NCBI GenBank assembly: GCA_947579605.1
Contig: OX388318.1
Span: 10,664,001-10,728,000, forward strand
Reading direction: 5' to 3'
DNA length: 64,000 nucleotides
Origin: Athripsodes cinereus
Taxonomy: Eukaryota; Arthropoda; Insecta; Trichoptera; Leptoceridae
The notes beneath the pieces were generated by a model, which searched no databases, was not told the origin of the DNA, and saw only the letters and a program-made list of their open reading frames with translations. The position numbers and the translations under genes are program-made. Position 1 is the first letter of the stretch. Each line of letters opens with the position of its first letter. Shown here piece after piece: positions 45,341-56,165 of the stretch.

Positions 45341-47379
45341 CTTCAAATTTTTCTCTACATTGCACTTGACTATGCAACAAGTTCGAAAGAGTTGTTTTTT
45401 TTTTTAATTTACAATTGATGTATTAGGTTAAGAAGTTTTAAATCACACTGACCCTGCTTGAGCTGTATGTACTGTAATGACGTCACTGTCAAATGACGTA
45501 TTGAAATTTCATTGTTTGTGTTGATTAAAAACTTAGAAAATTTGAAAACTTGTAATAATATATAACTTGTCTTGTCGCCATGCCATGAAACTGTATGTAC
45601 TGTAATGACGTCACTGTCAAAGGACGTATTGAAATTCCATTGTTTTGATAAATAGAAAAAGTAAAATAACTTAGAAATTGGAAAACCTGTAATAGTATAT
45701 AATGAATCTTGTTACCATATCAGAATAATGTATGTAATCACTACAGCTCAGGTACGTGTAAACTTGTTAATTTTAAGTATGCCTCAGAGGATCTTCGCAA
45801 TTCAGACTCTGAAGGAATTTTGTAAAAAAATTTAAAATATGAATTTCGTGGCGCTCAACCTTTTGTATTGTAAATTTCTCTCTTGTTTGTGCCTTTGGGT
45901 GAATGAGGTTGCCTTTCCATCTCTTAAGCTAGCCATTTCAACATGCAACTTATTCATTAAGATCTGAACTCCCCCACTGGCTCAGGCAAGGGACAATACT
46001 TGTTTAATTTTAAGTTAGGATGTTAAGAAAAACCGGATGCAATTTCGACCCTTCCTTATACGAAAGTATAATATTTAGTCGTTTTCTTTTGTAATTGGTC
46101 TCTTACCAATCTCCTACTTATGTGGTAACTGTTGTACGTCTTATGATAGATGAAGGATGGAAGGTATAAAAGTATGAAGTATGTCAGATTGAGCCATAAA
46201 TGTTGAAGTATAAAAGTGTGTGAAAGGTTGTCACTAATTGGGATAGTAGATAATAATTGTAACAATTGTATTAAGGGTCAAGGTTGCATCGGTAAAAGGA
46301 AAATTTTGTAATGTTTAGATTGTTTCAAATTGTCTGGTTCACCAAAATTTTAATGACAAGGTTCTCACTTGGTATGTGAACCTGTTGGTCATTTCGACAT
46401 TATTACTGTATAGGCATGCGTACCCTATCAGTAATGTTCAAGTGTCAAGAATGAATGTTACGGAGTCAGTTGGATGATTCGCACTCTTCCCTGTTCATCT
46501 CCGGAGTTATGCTGATTTAGAGGTGTGACTAATCGTCTCACCCTATAGAAAGTCAAGCATAACTCGAATTTAGTTAAGTTTTTTTTTAAAATTTGTATTT
46601 GCTCGTCTGGAACCTCTTGTGGTCGCCAGTCGAAGCTAGCCCGACAAGCCATTGTCATTGTAAGAGATTGAGGACGCTCAAATGTTACGTACAGGTTCGC
46701 TTGGAAAAGCTCCGCGCGAAAGGTTGGACACCTGATATATGTCGTCAAGCCTGTGCAAGATGGGTCGAACACCCCATGGAAATAACATGTTTAATTCAAT
46801 AGGGTATAGATTGCCGCCCTTAGAATAGAGGTAGATCAGGTATAATGGTAATGAGATTGGTAATTCAGGTATAATTGTTGCAAGATTGAAGGTCGGATTG
46901 ACTACCCCCCTTTATTTTATTGTCAAACTATGTATTCTGAAATTACTTGGGTGTTGGGTTGTTGTTTGAGGGTTATATTGTTGAAATTGTGAAAATAATG
47001 TGTAATATTGTAATTGTTGTCTTGAGTTCGTAATGGTGTGCTTGGAGGAATGTCGAGGGTATTGTCTACGATTTCCGTATCTGCGACCTGCCCTGTCGGT
47101 ACATCTTCTTGGTCCCATTATTGGCTCATGACGTGTACATTCCTGATGAGGATTGTAATAGAAGGTGAAATTAAGTACAAAAACTTTGTAAAAAAAAAAA
47201 AGTATTGATATATGTAACTCATGATTGATCATCATTAATTCCTGTAATGTCACTGTGCAACTGTAATTTTCCATTGATGTGTTGATAGTCTCTGTAACTG
47301 TAATTTCCACTTTGTAACGTAACAATGAGACTTTTCTTTTTTTTAATTTTTTTTCTTTGTGAAATGACTTGAGATGGAA
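45341..47379 (+). other. LTR-element 3' noncoding domain with a CRE-bearing duplication
   Basis: About 2 kb between pol and the 3' LTR shows no pol or env motif. Open frames such as 46593-46802 (+), 46772-46458 (-) and 47424-46912 (-) have no recognised domain. At 45463-45590 and 45591-45720 a 128-base unit is duplicated. Each unit has the palindrome TGACGTCA (45478-45485 and 45606-45613) in GTAATGACGTCACTGTCAAA. A purine stretch GAGATGGAA precedes the 3' LTR and could serve as the polypurine tract. Confidence 0.6.
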
Positions 47380-48033
47380 TGTCGTAGTTAAAAATAACAA
47401 TAGATAATTATTAGAGTATTCCATATTAAAATTTACTTAGTTACCATTTGACTTTTTTTTGAAGGAAAGAATCCCGCAAATATTAAATAAAACTCTATTT
47501 TGACTTCCGTTAAATTTCTCTATGTTGAACATCCTGTAACTAACTTCACTTGTCCCCTGCTCCTGGCCTCGGTAGCACCGGCCGACGCTTTTGCGTTGGG
47601 CGGTGGCTGGACCGAAAAGTAATAACTTGTGTTAAAAGTGCTAAACAATAATTGAAACCTGTATCAAAATAAACTGTACATAGTGATAAGTGACTTGATT
47701 AATTTTAACTTAGAATTTGTTGTATAATATTAAGTGCTTGTGTAAAATGTAACTGTGTGTCTGTTTGTGTTGAACCGGACAGTAATGATTTGAACCATGA
47801 ATAAATATTTTGTTATTTAACTTAACTTCTGTTTTCTTTTGATCTATGAAACCAAACTAAGAACTCTACAATTATCCCTGAACTGAGACTCAAGTTCTTC
47901 GACTGAATTAGCTGGACAATGTATAAAAAAGGTGGACTGGAGTCAGAGAAAGTTTTGGAGGGAAGTATAATGGAAAGTAGTTGTGAATAATTTGAGAACT
48001 AGTAAATAAAAGTGTACGAATAATGCGTCTACA
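47380..48033 (+). repeat. 3' LTR
   Basis: Same 654 bases as the 5' LTR, ending GCGTCTACA at 48033, followed by the AGAT target duplication. No difference from the 5' copy was seen. Confidence 0.9.
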
Positions 48034-48037
48034 AGAT

Positions 48038-48834
48038 ATATTGGAAAGTCTTACTTGGAAAATTGCTGGAAGTAAGTGGGTGCAGCAATCCCAGGACACT
48101 TACATACTTTCCATATTTGGAAAGTAAGGAAACTAATTTCCCTCCAATATGTGGTGATAGATATCACACTGCGAATACTTACCAAAAAGAAGGAGATTTA
48201 TTGTATTTAGAAGACTCCTAAGGTAAAATGTATGAATATGAAATATACCTACATCATTAGAATGTGTTTATCGTTTTCTGCAAATTAACAAGATAAATTC
48301 ACGAATACCGATATAATTTTGTTCGTACGTTACCATTTTATTGAAGATACCCATTATGAGTATAATAACAAAGTAGACGAGCTTTTGTTCGTAGCGCCTA
48401 AAGCTACTTGCAATAATAATAATATTATAATAGTCATGAATAGTATGTAGGTAGAATGTATTTATGTTGTTGCTCTGTTAACACTTGTTCAACGCATTAT
48501 TACGCTTCATCAGATGGAAGTTAATATTTTATTTGAGTGCCTCAAGCGATATCATAGATTCTAGTTCTAGACATTTCAGGTATATCAAGTGCTGACTCTG
48601 TACTTACCTAATAAAGAGTGTATTTATAAAGAACTTTAGAAGCTTTTAAAAGAACAATAACATTTGCATTTTTTTAACTGTTAAAAAATGCGTTTCTTGA
48701 AAAGAAAATTTCTTCGAACGACTGAGTGGCCTTCTAAAAAAAACATCACTATTTGATCATGCCACTTTTCTTGCAGAACAGGTGAAAATATGCGAGCGTA
48801 ATTTATCTTTTTCCTGGAAATCGATTTGGCTTTT
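48038..48834. other. Unassigned flank
   Basis: It contains a small palindrome TACTTTCCATATTTGGAAAGTA at about 48106-48128 and repeated GGAAAGT words just after the insertion site. No gene. Confidence 0.45.
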
Positions 48835-48950
48835 ACAATATTCACGCAGTTCCTCATGTATGCTCTCCTATTTATTGTACTAAACTCATGTCTATCCTTA
48901 AGGATCTACGACATCAAGCCATTTGATCTACGAGCAAACTTTTTCTCAGT
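48835..48950 (-). repeat. LINE family C fragment
   Basis: The plus strand shows GCAGTTCCTCATGTATGCTC then TCCTATTTATTGTACTAAAC, a diverged copy of the 2.80-2.86 kb segment. The overlapping 94-codon plus-strand frame is antisense to it and is not a gene. Confidence 0.55.
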
Positions 48951-49721
48951 CATATGTATAGGTATGTTCAGTTATTCTCTACTCTTTTATTCTTTCCACA
49001 TGCCAAAATCACAACAACAAAAAACATTTCTGTGTGGCAAATATTATAAACTTTCTAAAAACGAATATATTTCCAAAATTTATATCAATTTACTTTTGAT
49101 TCATGAATAAAGATATTTTTACAATATGGGATCCTTCAGTGACCGTTTGAATTAGAGAGAGTAAGTTAAAGTAGATACAATAATATCTCACGTACTTTTA
49201 CAGTACAGTACACCACTACTAAATCATCATTAATAATTTTATTGTTTTTAGCACGCAACAGTTACATATGTACATAGATAATACATAATATGGAATGTTC
49301 TATGTACCCAATGTTAAAGACATTCGTTTGGTGCTAATATTACTTACCTATGTACGTACTCACATGAGATACTATGTAGTTCTGTACGCTTTAATTTATT
49401 TTACATGTAATTACGTACCCATGTTACATGTATTATAGTAATGTATTCCCATGAGTTCGTGTAATAGGTGCAAGATTGAACATTTTAGGGTAATGTATCA
49501 GACTAAAATTTCATATGGAGCCTACCCGCTTCGTTTTCACAGTATTAACTTGTAGTAATATTTTTTTTCTATATGATATCGATATCGGAACGTTAAAACA
49601 TAGGAATGTGCCAAAATAAAATTTATACAGTGAAAGTAACAGTGTTTTAACTAAATCATTTTAATATTAGGTAGGTAATTAAAAATAGTTACATTTGGTA
49701 TTTGAGGACTAAAAACATTTT
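48951..49721. other. AT-rich sequence without recognised feature
   Basis: Nothing assignable. Confidence 0.4.
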
Positions 49722-50680
49722 ATTGTGAATAAAAAGATAGTGAAAATAATTTGTTTTGTATATAGACATAGACTTATTGTTTGCATGCTTCACGATTGCT
49801 TCATTGTGCATTTCACATGAATAGGTCAAAATGAATTGTGAATAAAAAGATTGTGAAAATAATTTGTTTTGTATATAGACATAGACTTATTGTTTGCTTG
49901 CTTCACGATTGCTTCATTGTGCATTTCACATGAATAGGTCAAAATGAATTGTGAATAAAAAGATTGTGAAAATAATTTGTTTTGTATATAGACATAGACT
50001 TATTGTTTGCATGCTTCACGATTGCTTCATTGTGCATTTCACATGAATAGGTCAATATAAATTGTGAATAAAAAGATAGTGAAAATAATTTGTTTTGTAT
50101 ATAGACATAGACTTATTGTTTGCTTGCTTCACGATTGCTTCATTGTGCATTTCACATGAATAGGTCAATATAAATTGTGAATAAAAAGATAGTGAAAATA
50201 ATTTGTTTTGTATATAGACATAGACTTATTGTTTGCATGCTTCACGATTGCTTCATTGTGCATTTCACATGAATAGGTCAATATAAATTGTGAATAAAAA
50301 GGTAGTGAAAATAATTTGTTTTGTATATAGACATAGACTTATTGTTTGCATGCTTCACGATTGCTTCATTGTGCATTTCACATGAATAGGTCAATATAAA
50401 TTGTGAATAAAAAGGTAGTGAAAATAATTTGTTTTGTATATAGACATAGACTTATTGTTTGCTTGCTTCACGATTGCTTCATTGTGCATTTCACATGAAT
50501 AGGTCAAAATGAATTGTGAATAAAAAGATTGTGAAAATAATTTGTTTTGTATATAGACATAGACTTATTGTTTGCATGCTTCACGATTGCTTCATTGTGC
50601 ATTTCACATGAATAGGTCAAAATGAATTGTGAATAAAAAGATAGTGAAAATAATTTGTTTTGTATACATAGACTTATTTT
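49722..50680 (+). repeat. 113-bp satellite array
   Basis: Units start at 49722, 49835, 49948, 50061, 50174, 50287, 50400, 50513 and 50626, always exactly 113 bases apart. That gives eight full units plus part of a ninth. Each begins ATTGTGAATAAAAAG and contains TTGTTTTGTATATAGACATA and CACATGAATAGGTCAA. Variant sites differ in combination between units: GATAG/GATTG/GGTAG, GCATGC/GCTTGC and CAAAATG/CAATATA. The ninth unit is interrupted, and its second half reappears at 50786-50828. Confidence 0.95.
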
Positions 50681-52180
50681 TAAGTCTTATCAATCTTTAA
50701 TAATATTATCGCTGATAATCATTGGAACATAGATCAATCAATATTTAGTAATAAATAGCTTACTTGATCTTTCTTTTATGGTTTATTCGATTGCTTCATT
50801 GTGCGTTACACATGAATAGGTCAAAATACTGAAATCGTCTTAATATAACTAATAAGGCTTTTCCTTTACGCATACTGCAAATAAAAAATGTTTTATCGCA
50901 TCGTTTCAACACGGAACAAACAAAAGAATAGTTACATTATTTAATAATGTGAAAGCATGGAATTCATTTCATTATTTCAAATGAGAAGTAGGCACCTACT
51001 TGACAGGTTTGGTATATACTACCATAGTAACGGAAAATCCTTTCAGGTAGATAGATAACTGCCTTCTACTTTTTCCTCGTTCTTTAACTTTTGACTTCTT
51101 TCAACATTATCTTCGTCAACACATCCTTCACCTATGATTCCCAAAGTATTTGTATAATATTTTTTAATAATATTGATTGGATGATCATTTGAAATGAGGC
51201 AATACAATAATAAAATAGAATTTAAATAGAGTTAATACAATTTAAAAAGAGTACGATTTACGTATGAGTTTTACGAGTTAAGACAATTTAAATAGAGTTT
51301 TATTTTTAAATTGATAAATTCGAATCACTCTTTTCGTTGAATAATCATCTTATCTTTAGCATTTAAATATTTTGTTTTTAATCTTACTAATTAGATTGCT
51401 TTGCTTGTGATGGAATAATTTTTTACTGATTCATCAAAAGTCAAAAAAATCTATGGTTAAGTTTTACTGTTTTTGATAATCGCACATTCTTTCGAGGAGT
51501 CTAATATCTCAGTACTTAAGTTCAAATTTGTGTTTACTGAATCTATTGTCAATCAATGTCTGTTCATATTTTCAATTTGATGATGGAAAATGCTTAAATG
51601 GAATAAAAATTAGATAAACAACTTAAAAAATATATTTTTTGGGTTTGCCAGTATTTGAAATATTTTAGAACAATCCAATCACTAATCAGATCAAACTTTT
51701 TGCGTCACATTTTTTCTCCTACTATTCTCTTTCTCTCTCCCCCCGCGTCTTCTTATTTTTAAACCATAAATTTATCAGTCGGTTTATTGAAACTTTCTCC
51801 GGCACCTCTTTCTCATTCTATCTTCACTCTCTCCATCTCACTTTTTATTGGTATTGGTATAATCGACAATATTGGCGATTGTCACTTGGGGAGAAAAAAA
51901 TATTGATATCCTAAAAGCTCGTTAAAATTTCTGATATTATTTTATCATTAATAAATAAAAAAGTAACCTGCGGGTACCTTTATTGTGTTTGCGTAAACCA
52001 ATGCTAACTATACCAATGATTTTCCCAAACTCGACTAACTTAAGATTTTGACGATGAGACGATAAGATTTTGGAGTTTTTTAATTAATTATTTTTCAGCA
52101 AAAAATGTAATTCATATTGTCGACCGACGGTTCTCGGTGAAAGTTCACGTTAAATTATAAAAAAAATCAAACACTTAGTA
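50681..52180. other. Satellite flank, unassigned
   Basis: The decayed satellite half-unit ATTCGATTGCTTCATTGTGC lies at about 50786. The remaining sequence is AT-rich, with a pyrimidine-rich patch near 51718-51745, and no gene. Confidence 0.4.
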
Positions 52181-52184
52181 CTAT

Positions 52185-52250
52185 CAAATCGACTTTATTA
52201 ATTGCGAGCCGGCTTTCAAGAGCTTCCGCTCTCATCATTAAGCTAACGTA
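52185..52250 (-). other. Retroelement-end-like hairpin, hammerhead-like
   Basis: The minus strand reads ATGATGAGAGCGGAAGCTCT then TGAAAGCCGGCTCGC and, after ATTAATAAAG, ends. A stem GAGAGC/GCTCTT with GGAA loop is followed by GAAA and a GCCGGC self-complement ending in TC, close to the hammerhead order CUGAUGA-stem-GAAA-stem-UC. One core base (A for C) and the extra pairing make it a weak candidate. Confidence 0.3.
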
Positions 52251-53242
52251 AAGTGAAAGCAAACAAATTATAATAAAACTTTTTATATCATGACTTCAAG
52301 AAATAGTTGAGAACTTGATAATTCAAAATTAAGCAGAAATGATGATCATTTAACATAAAATATGTCACAAGAAGTTAATCTTCGTTTTGTGATTGGACAC
52401 ACGTTATGGCAAAAGAATACCAATGAAGAATTTTATCGATTTTTATTACTACGAACTTATGAAAATTGATATTAAAACGAATTTTATTCCATGAAAATCT
52501 CCCAGGACAATTTTTTCTCATTTTTCGCTTACATCATTATTAGCGGGAAAAATGAAACTGAGCCAATATAATCTCCATAAAATCCGACGTTATTTATTAT
52601 AATCATATTATTTTATTAAGACTTAATACTCAGCTATGTATGTACCTACATTTTTACTTCCACATCGCGTAAAATACGACCTTGTAATAAGAATAATAAT
52701 AATTATATTTACCTAATAATAATTTACTTACCGACTACGTAATCAATAATGTTGTGGAGAGATAAAAGTTTTATAAGTACAGTATTATATTCTAGTGTCA
52801 TTCGGAATATATGGAAAATTGAATGCATAGGTCTTCCTCTCTTTTCAGTTTATATAGGCATCGATTTCAAAACTTTAAGTATACCTAAGACATTCAATAT
52901 CTTGAATTGTTATGAAATTAAGTTTTATCCCTTATTGAAGACACTCAAAGTCTTCAAATAAGGTCGAAAATTCATTATTATTTTTTGTTAGGCAGAAAAT
53001 AATTTAAATGCCAACTACAATATTTATCATTTTCATTCCTTTTAATGTTTCTTTTGGGAGACGGTTAAGTCACCCTTTCCCATGACGACCTTTTTAGCTG
53101 GTCAACTTGTCTCTGAAATATGTCGTGATTTGATGAAAAATACTGAAATAAATATTAATAATTAGGTAGTAGGTGGACCAACATAGTATTTTTCAAAGAT
53201 AAGAAACAAAATGACAATTAGATTGAGTTTTATCTTCTTTTT
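52251..53242. other. AT-rich sequence without recognised feature
   Basis: Nothing assignable. Confidence 0.4.
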
Positions 53243-53457
53243 AAGATATATCTTGATTTTTTTTATAAACCCAAATACAACCTTATACGCCTTTAACAGT
53301 AAACTAAAACTCCAAACTCCCCTTTCACCTGTGTCGTGAAAGGGGAGTTTGCTGGCACCTGGGAACGAACCGCGAGAGCCTACCTCCTATTCTATTCACA
53401 ATTCACGATCACCTATTCACGAGACCGAGAGCCTACCTCCAGACTACCGACGAACCC
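53243..53457 (-). repeat. SINE family 2 copy with duplicated head
   Basis: The minus strand gives GGGTTCGTCGGTAGTCTGGA then GGTAGGCTCTCGGTCTCGTG. A second GAGGTAGGCTCTCGCGGTTC begins about 50 bases later. The body (CAGCAAACTCCCCTTTCACG) and TTGGGTTTATAAAAAAAATC follow. The A-box region therefore occurs twice. CTCCCCTTTCAC also occurs on both strands near 53315-53350, forming a local hairpin. Confidence 0.75.
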
Positions 53458-53573
53458 AATTATCATATGAAATTTCCAAACCTAACCACTCATTTCATGA
53501 TTTATGAATAAATTTGGTTTGTCTGGTTGTCTGGAAACATGGAGAAATATGCTTCAGAATTACCTAATGCATG

Positions 53574-53706
53574 CACTGAGAAAAATACTCACAACGAATC
53601 ATTGGTACGTACTATCAGATTAGGACCAGAGATAGTACAAACGATTCATTAGTATGAATCTATAATATTAACCTATCGCAAACAAGTCGTTGGGAAATTT
53701 CGTAAG
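53574..53706 (+). mobile_element. Palindromic MITE family E, half copy
   Basis: CACTGAGAAAAATACTCACA start, then ACGTACTATCAGATTAGGAC and CAGAGATAGTACAAACGATT. It matches the left half of the 25.5-kb copy and is cut at the palindrome centre. Confidence 0.75.
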
Positions 53707-54379
53707 TAGTGACAGGACAATTGTACAATAATTGTCAGGAAAACGTATTATTTAATTTAAAAAAATCCTATATGAAAATGTATTTTCCACTTAAAACCAA
53801 TAGTTACGTTCAAATGTGAGGTAGATTTATGAAGCTTCTAAAACTATAAAAATAGATATTTATATTGGATAGTTTTATAGAAACTTATTTCAGAAAAATA
53901 ATACCTACCTATCTACATACATAATATTTACTGAATTGAGTTTATCTTTTTTATAGTTAAAACAATATTCATTGTTGTGTGAATTTACTCCCTTTGTTAT
54001 ATTATAATTTATAGCATCTTCACTGCGGCCAACATAATTATTATTATTTTGTGAAAATTGTGCCAAAAGTTATTATATTTCCTTCTACTACTTATTTAGT
54101 TTTACATTTAACGTATTGTTTCTATTCTTATAATACCTAGTATCAACATGCTTAGGCCCATATTGTTTTTACTCCCCTTAACTTGTAGCATGTTCACATT
54201 AGTTTTCTTTTCGGGTTGACTTTTACATAATTTTCGTTTAGCACGAATAATATGAATACATAGGATATTTTTTTTATTATTTTGAATATTAGCTTTTTTT
54301 TGTTTTAGAAGGTGGGCATTTGTAAAACGTCAAGTAAAAAAGACATAAATCATTTGGAAAACAGCCAGATACATGAAAT
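53707..54379. other. AT-rich sequence without recognised feature
   Basis: Nothing assignable. Confidence 0.4.
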
Positions 54380-54472
54380 TAATGACACATATAGAATGAC
54401 CTATACATCTATTACATACAGTTTTTCAACTGGTTACACCACTTGAGGGAGATATTGTGATAGTGTAGATGA
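54380..54472 (+). repeat. SINE family 1, strongly decayed 3' part
   Basis: TTCAACTGGTTACACCACTT and AGATATTGTGATAGTGTAGA follow the family order at low identity. Confidence 0.4.
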
Positions 54473-54618
54473 ACAAATATTTAAATTTTTGGAAACAAAC
54501 TATTATGCACATTTTCTTAAAAACTCATGAGTGATAAGCATTTTTTATACATATGTTATTTTAGCTTTGTAGTTATCCTACCTTAAAACAATATACTTAT
54601 TACAAAGTATGTATATGA

Positions 54619-54702
54619 TAACTTTATCAGCGGCAAGAATTGAACCTGGTTGATCTTAATTGGGTCTGAAACATGGCTAACGGACTACCGATTAACAGCT
54701 CT
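54619..54702 (-). repeat. tRNA-like SINE head, decayed
   Basis: The minus strand has a B-box-like GGTTCAATTC after CCCAATTAAGATCAACCA. It resembles family 4 at 12.1 kb. It is short and diverged. Confidence 0.4.
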
Positions 54703-55904
54703 TCGTAGATAGCGATATAAAAGTAGATAGGTATATAGATGGATTTTAGGTTCATATTGTATCTACGATTTCTTGTAGATATTAACAAATTCGTTGAATA
54801 TTTGCGATATAAATATTAAAAAACTTTTTGCGTGTATTATTATTTTATTTATGTATTTGTTTTCATCAAAAACTGCGTGGCTCAGCGTTGTCAATGGATG
54901 CGTTTTCAATAATTCAAATTCGTTATTTATGTTCACAGAACAATAGATTAAAATATAGTGGTACTAGCAAAACAGTAACAATTTAAACTATTCAAATAAA
55001 AACTTTTTTATTTTTATTATTGCCATACATTTTTTCCGATATTTTATCCGAGAAAAACACAATATCCATTGGAAAACGATGAGTTATAAATCAAACAATA
55101 TGACTGTTGAAAATATTTTAAATTGCCCATGCTTGTAAATATTAATATAAAAACCTAGGTAGTTGGCCCCTAATTTTGTAATTTTTGCATGATTAATTTA
55201 TTTTCATAATTAAGTTATTTTAAACTCCATGGTGTCTTTGGCAATGAATCGGTTTCCTAATTATTTCTGTTAGTTTTGAGTATCCCGTAAAAGACAGATG
55301 CTTGTGAAAAGTTACAAATTATTAATATTATTGCTGAGAATATATCATAATCTACTGAGAATATTACAGCCACATATTTATTAGTCGATGCGATCCCAGA
55401 GATAACAACACATTCACAATAGTGTTTCCACTTCCCTCACAAATTCATGGTACTGGGACTGGGGCAACACTATTATATAACCGGACTGAGACATTTGACA
55501 TCCTCTATTCAGCGATCACCCACTCATTCTTTTCTTCTATTCTGTATAAATTTTAATTTAGAAACATCTTTCCATTTCTTTCGACATAAATAAAGTAAAA
55601 GAAGTATAGTTATATCAAATATATGCTCACACTTTCAATTTTCTTGATATGTTTATCAAATTGTCACAGAATTACCTACTTAAATTGTTTCAAAAAACTT
55701 CGGAATTTATCAAATCGCCGGGGAGCAAACTAAATTATCATAATAACTATAAGACAAAAACACTCGGTCTTCCAACGAAAATATTATCAAATTATACGTT
55801 TTAATTAAAAATCTTTTTGGTAAATTACGTTTTCGGTTTACCAAAATAACGTAGCTTTTCTGGTAAAAGTATTTCGTGTCATTTTGTTAAGTAAGAAGAG
55901 AATA
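54703..55904. other. AT-rich stretch with a SINE-1 scrap
   Basis: At about 55275-55312, GAGTATCCCGTAAAAGACAG resembles the SINE family 1 core. Otherwise nothing. Confidence 0.35.
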
Positions 55905-56165
55905 TTTTCCGCTCTTATAAACTCTACAATATTGTGAGAGCACAATACGCACTGTAAGGGCTCGTACTGTAATGAATATTCGCATCCTCATCTGCGGATA
56001 TTCGCATTATTTTTTACATCGGCACTCAAATCCGCACTATTTTCCACTCTTATAAACTCTACAATATAACTTGTGAGAGAACAACACGCACTGTAAGGAT
56101 TTGTACTGTAATATGTAAATATTCGTATCCTCTTTTGCAGATACCAATAATATTTTTTCATCATT
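55905..56165 (+). repeat. 135-bp tandem duplication
   Basis: Unit 1 (from about 55905) and unit 2 (from about 56040) each contain TTTTCC(G/A)CTCTTATAAACT, CTACAATAT...TTGTGAGAG, ACGCACTGTAAGG and CGTA/TGTACTGTAAT followed by ATTCGCATCCTC or ATTCGTATCCTC. Divergence is moderate. A further TATTCGCATCCTTATCCGCA lies at about 56270. Confidence 0.8.

Larger units (their letters stand above)
42934..48033 (+). mobile_element. LTR retrotransposon, deletion derivative with identical LTRs
   Basis: The element is 5,100 bases with two direct 654-base LTRs (42934-43587, 47380-48033). I compared them by eye and saw no difference. LTRs run TGTCGTAG...GTCTACA, and AGAT is duplicated at both flanks (42930-42933, 48034-48037). 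The 3.8-kb interior should encode gag and pol but has only a short gag-like start fused to the integrase end (45010-45340). Both LTRs are intact and alike, so the deletion probably predates this insertion and the element was copied using enzymes from a complete relative. The integrase tail points to Ty3/Gypsy affinity. Confidence 0.9.

Noticed and set aside
46458..47424. Minus-strand open frames (104 and 170 codons) in the LTR element as an antisense gene
   Set aside because: No domain recognised. One frame runs across the LTR boundary (beyond 47380), which argues against a real gene.
48826..49110. 94-codon frame with hydrophobic stretches as a membrane protein
   Set aside because: Its first part is antisense to a decayed LINE family C fragment. 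Hydrophobicity follows from T-rich sequence.
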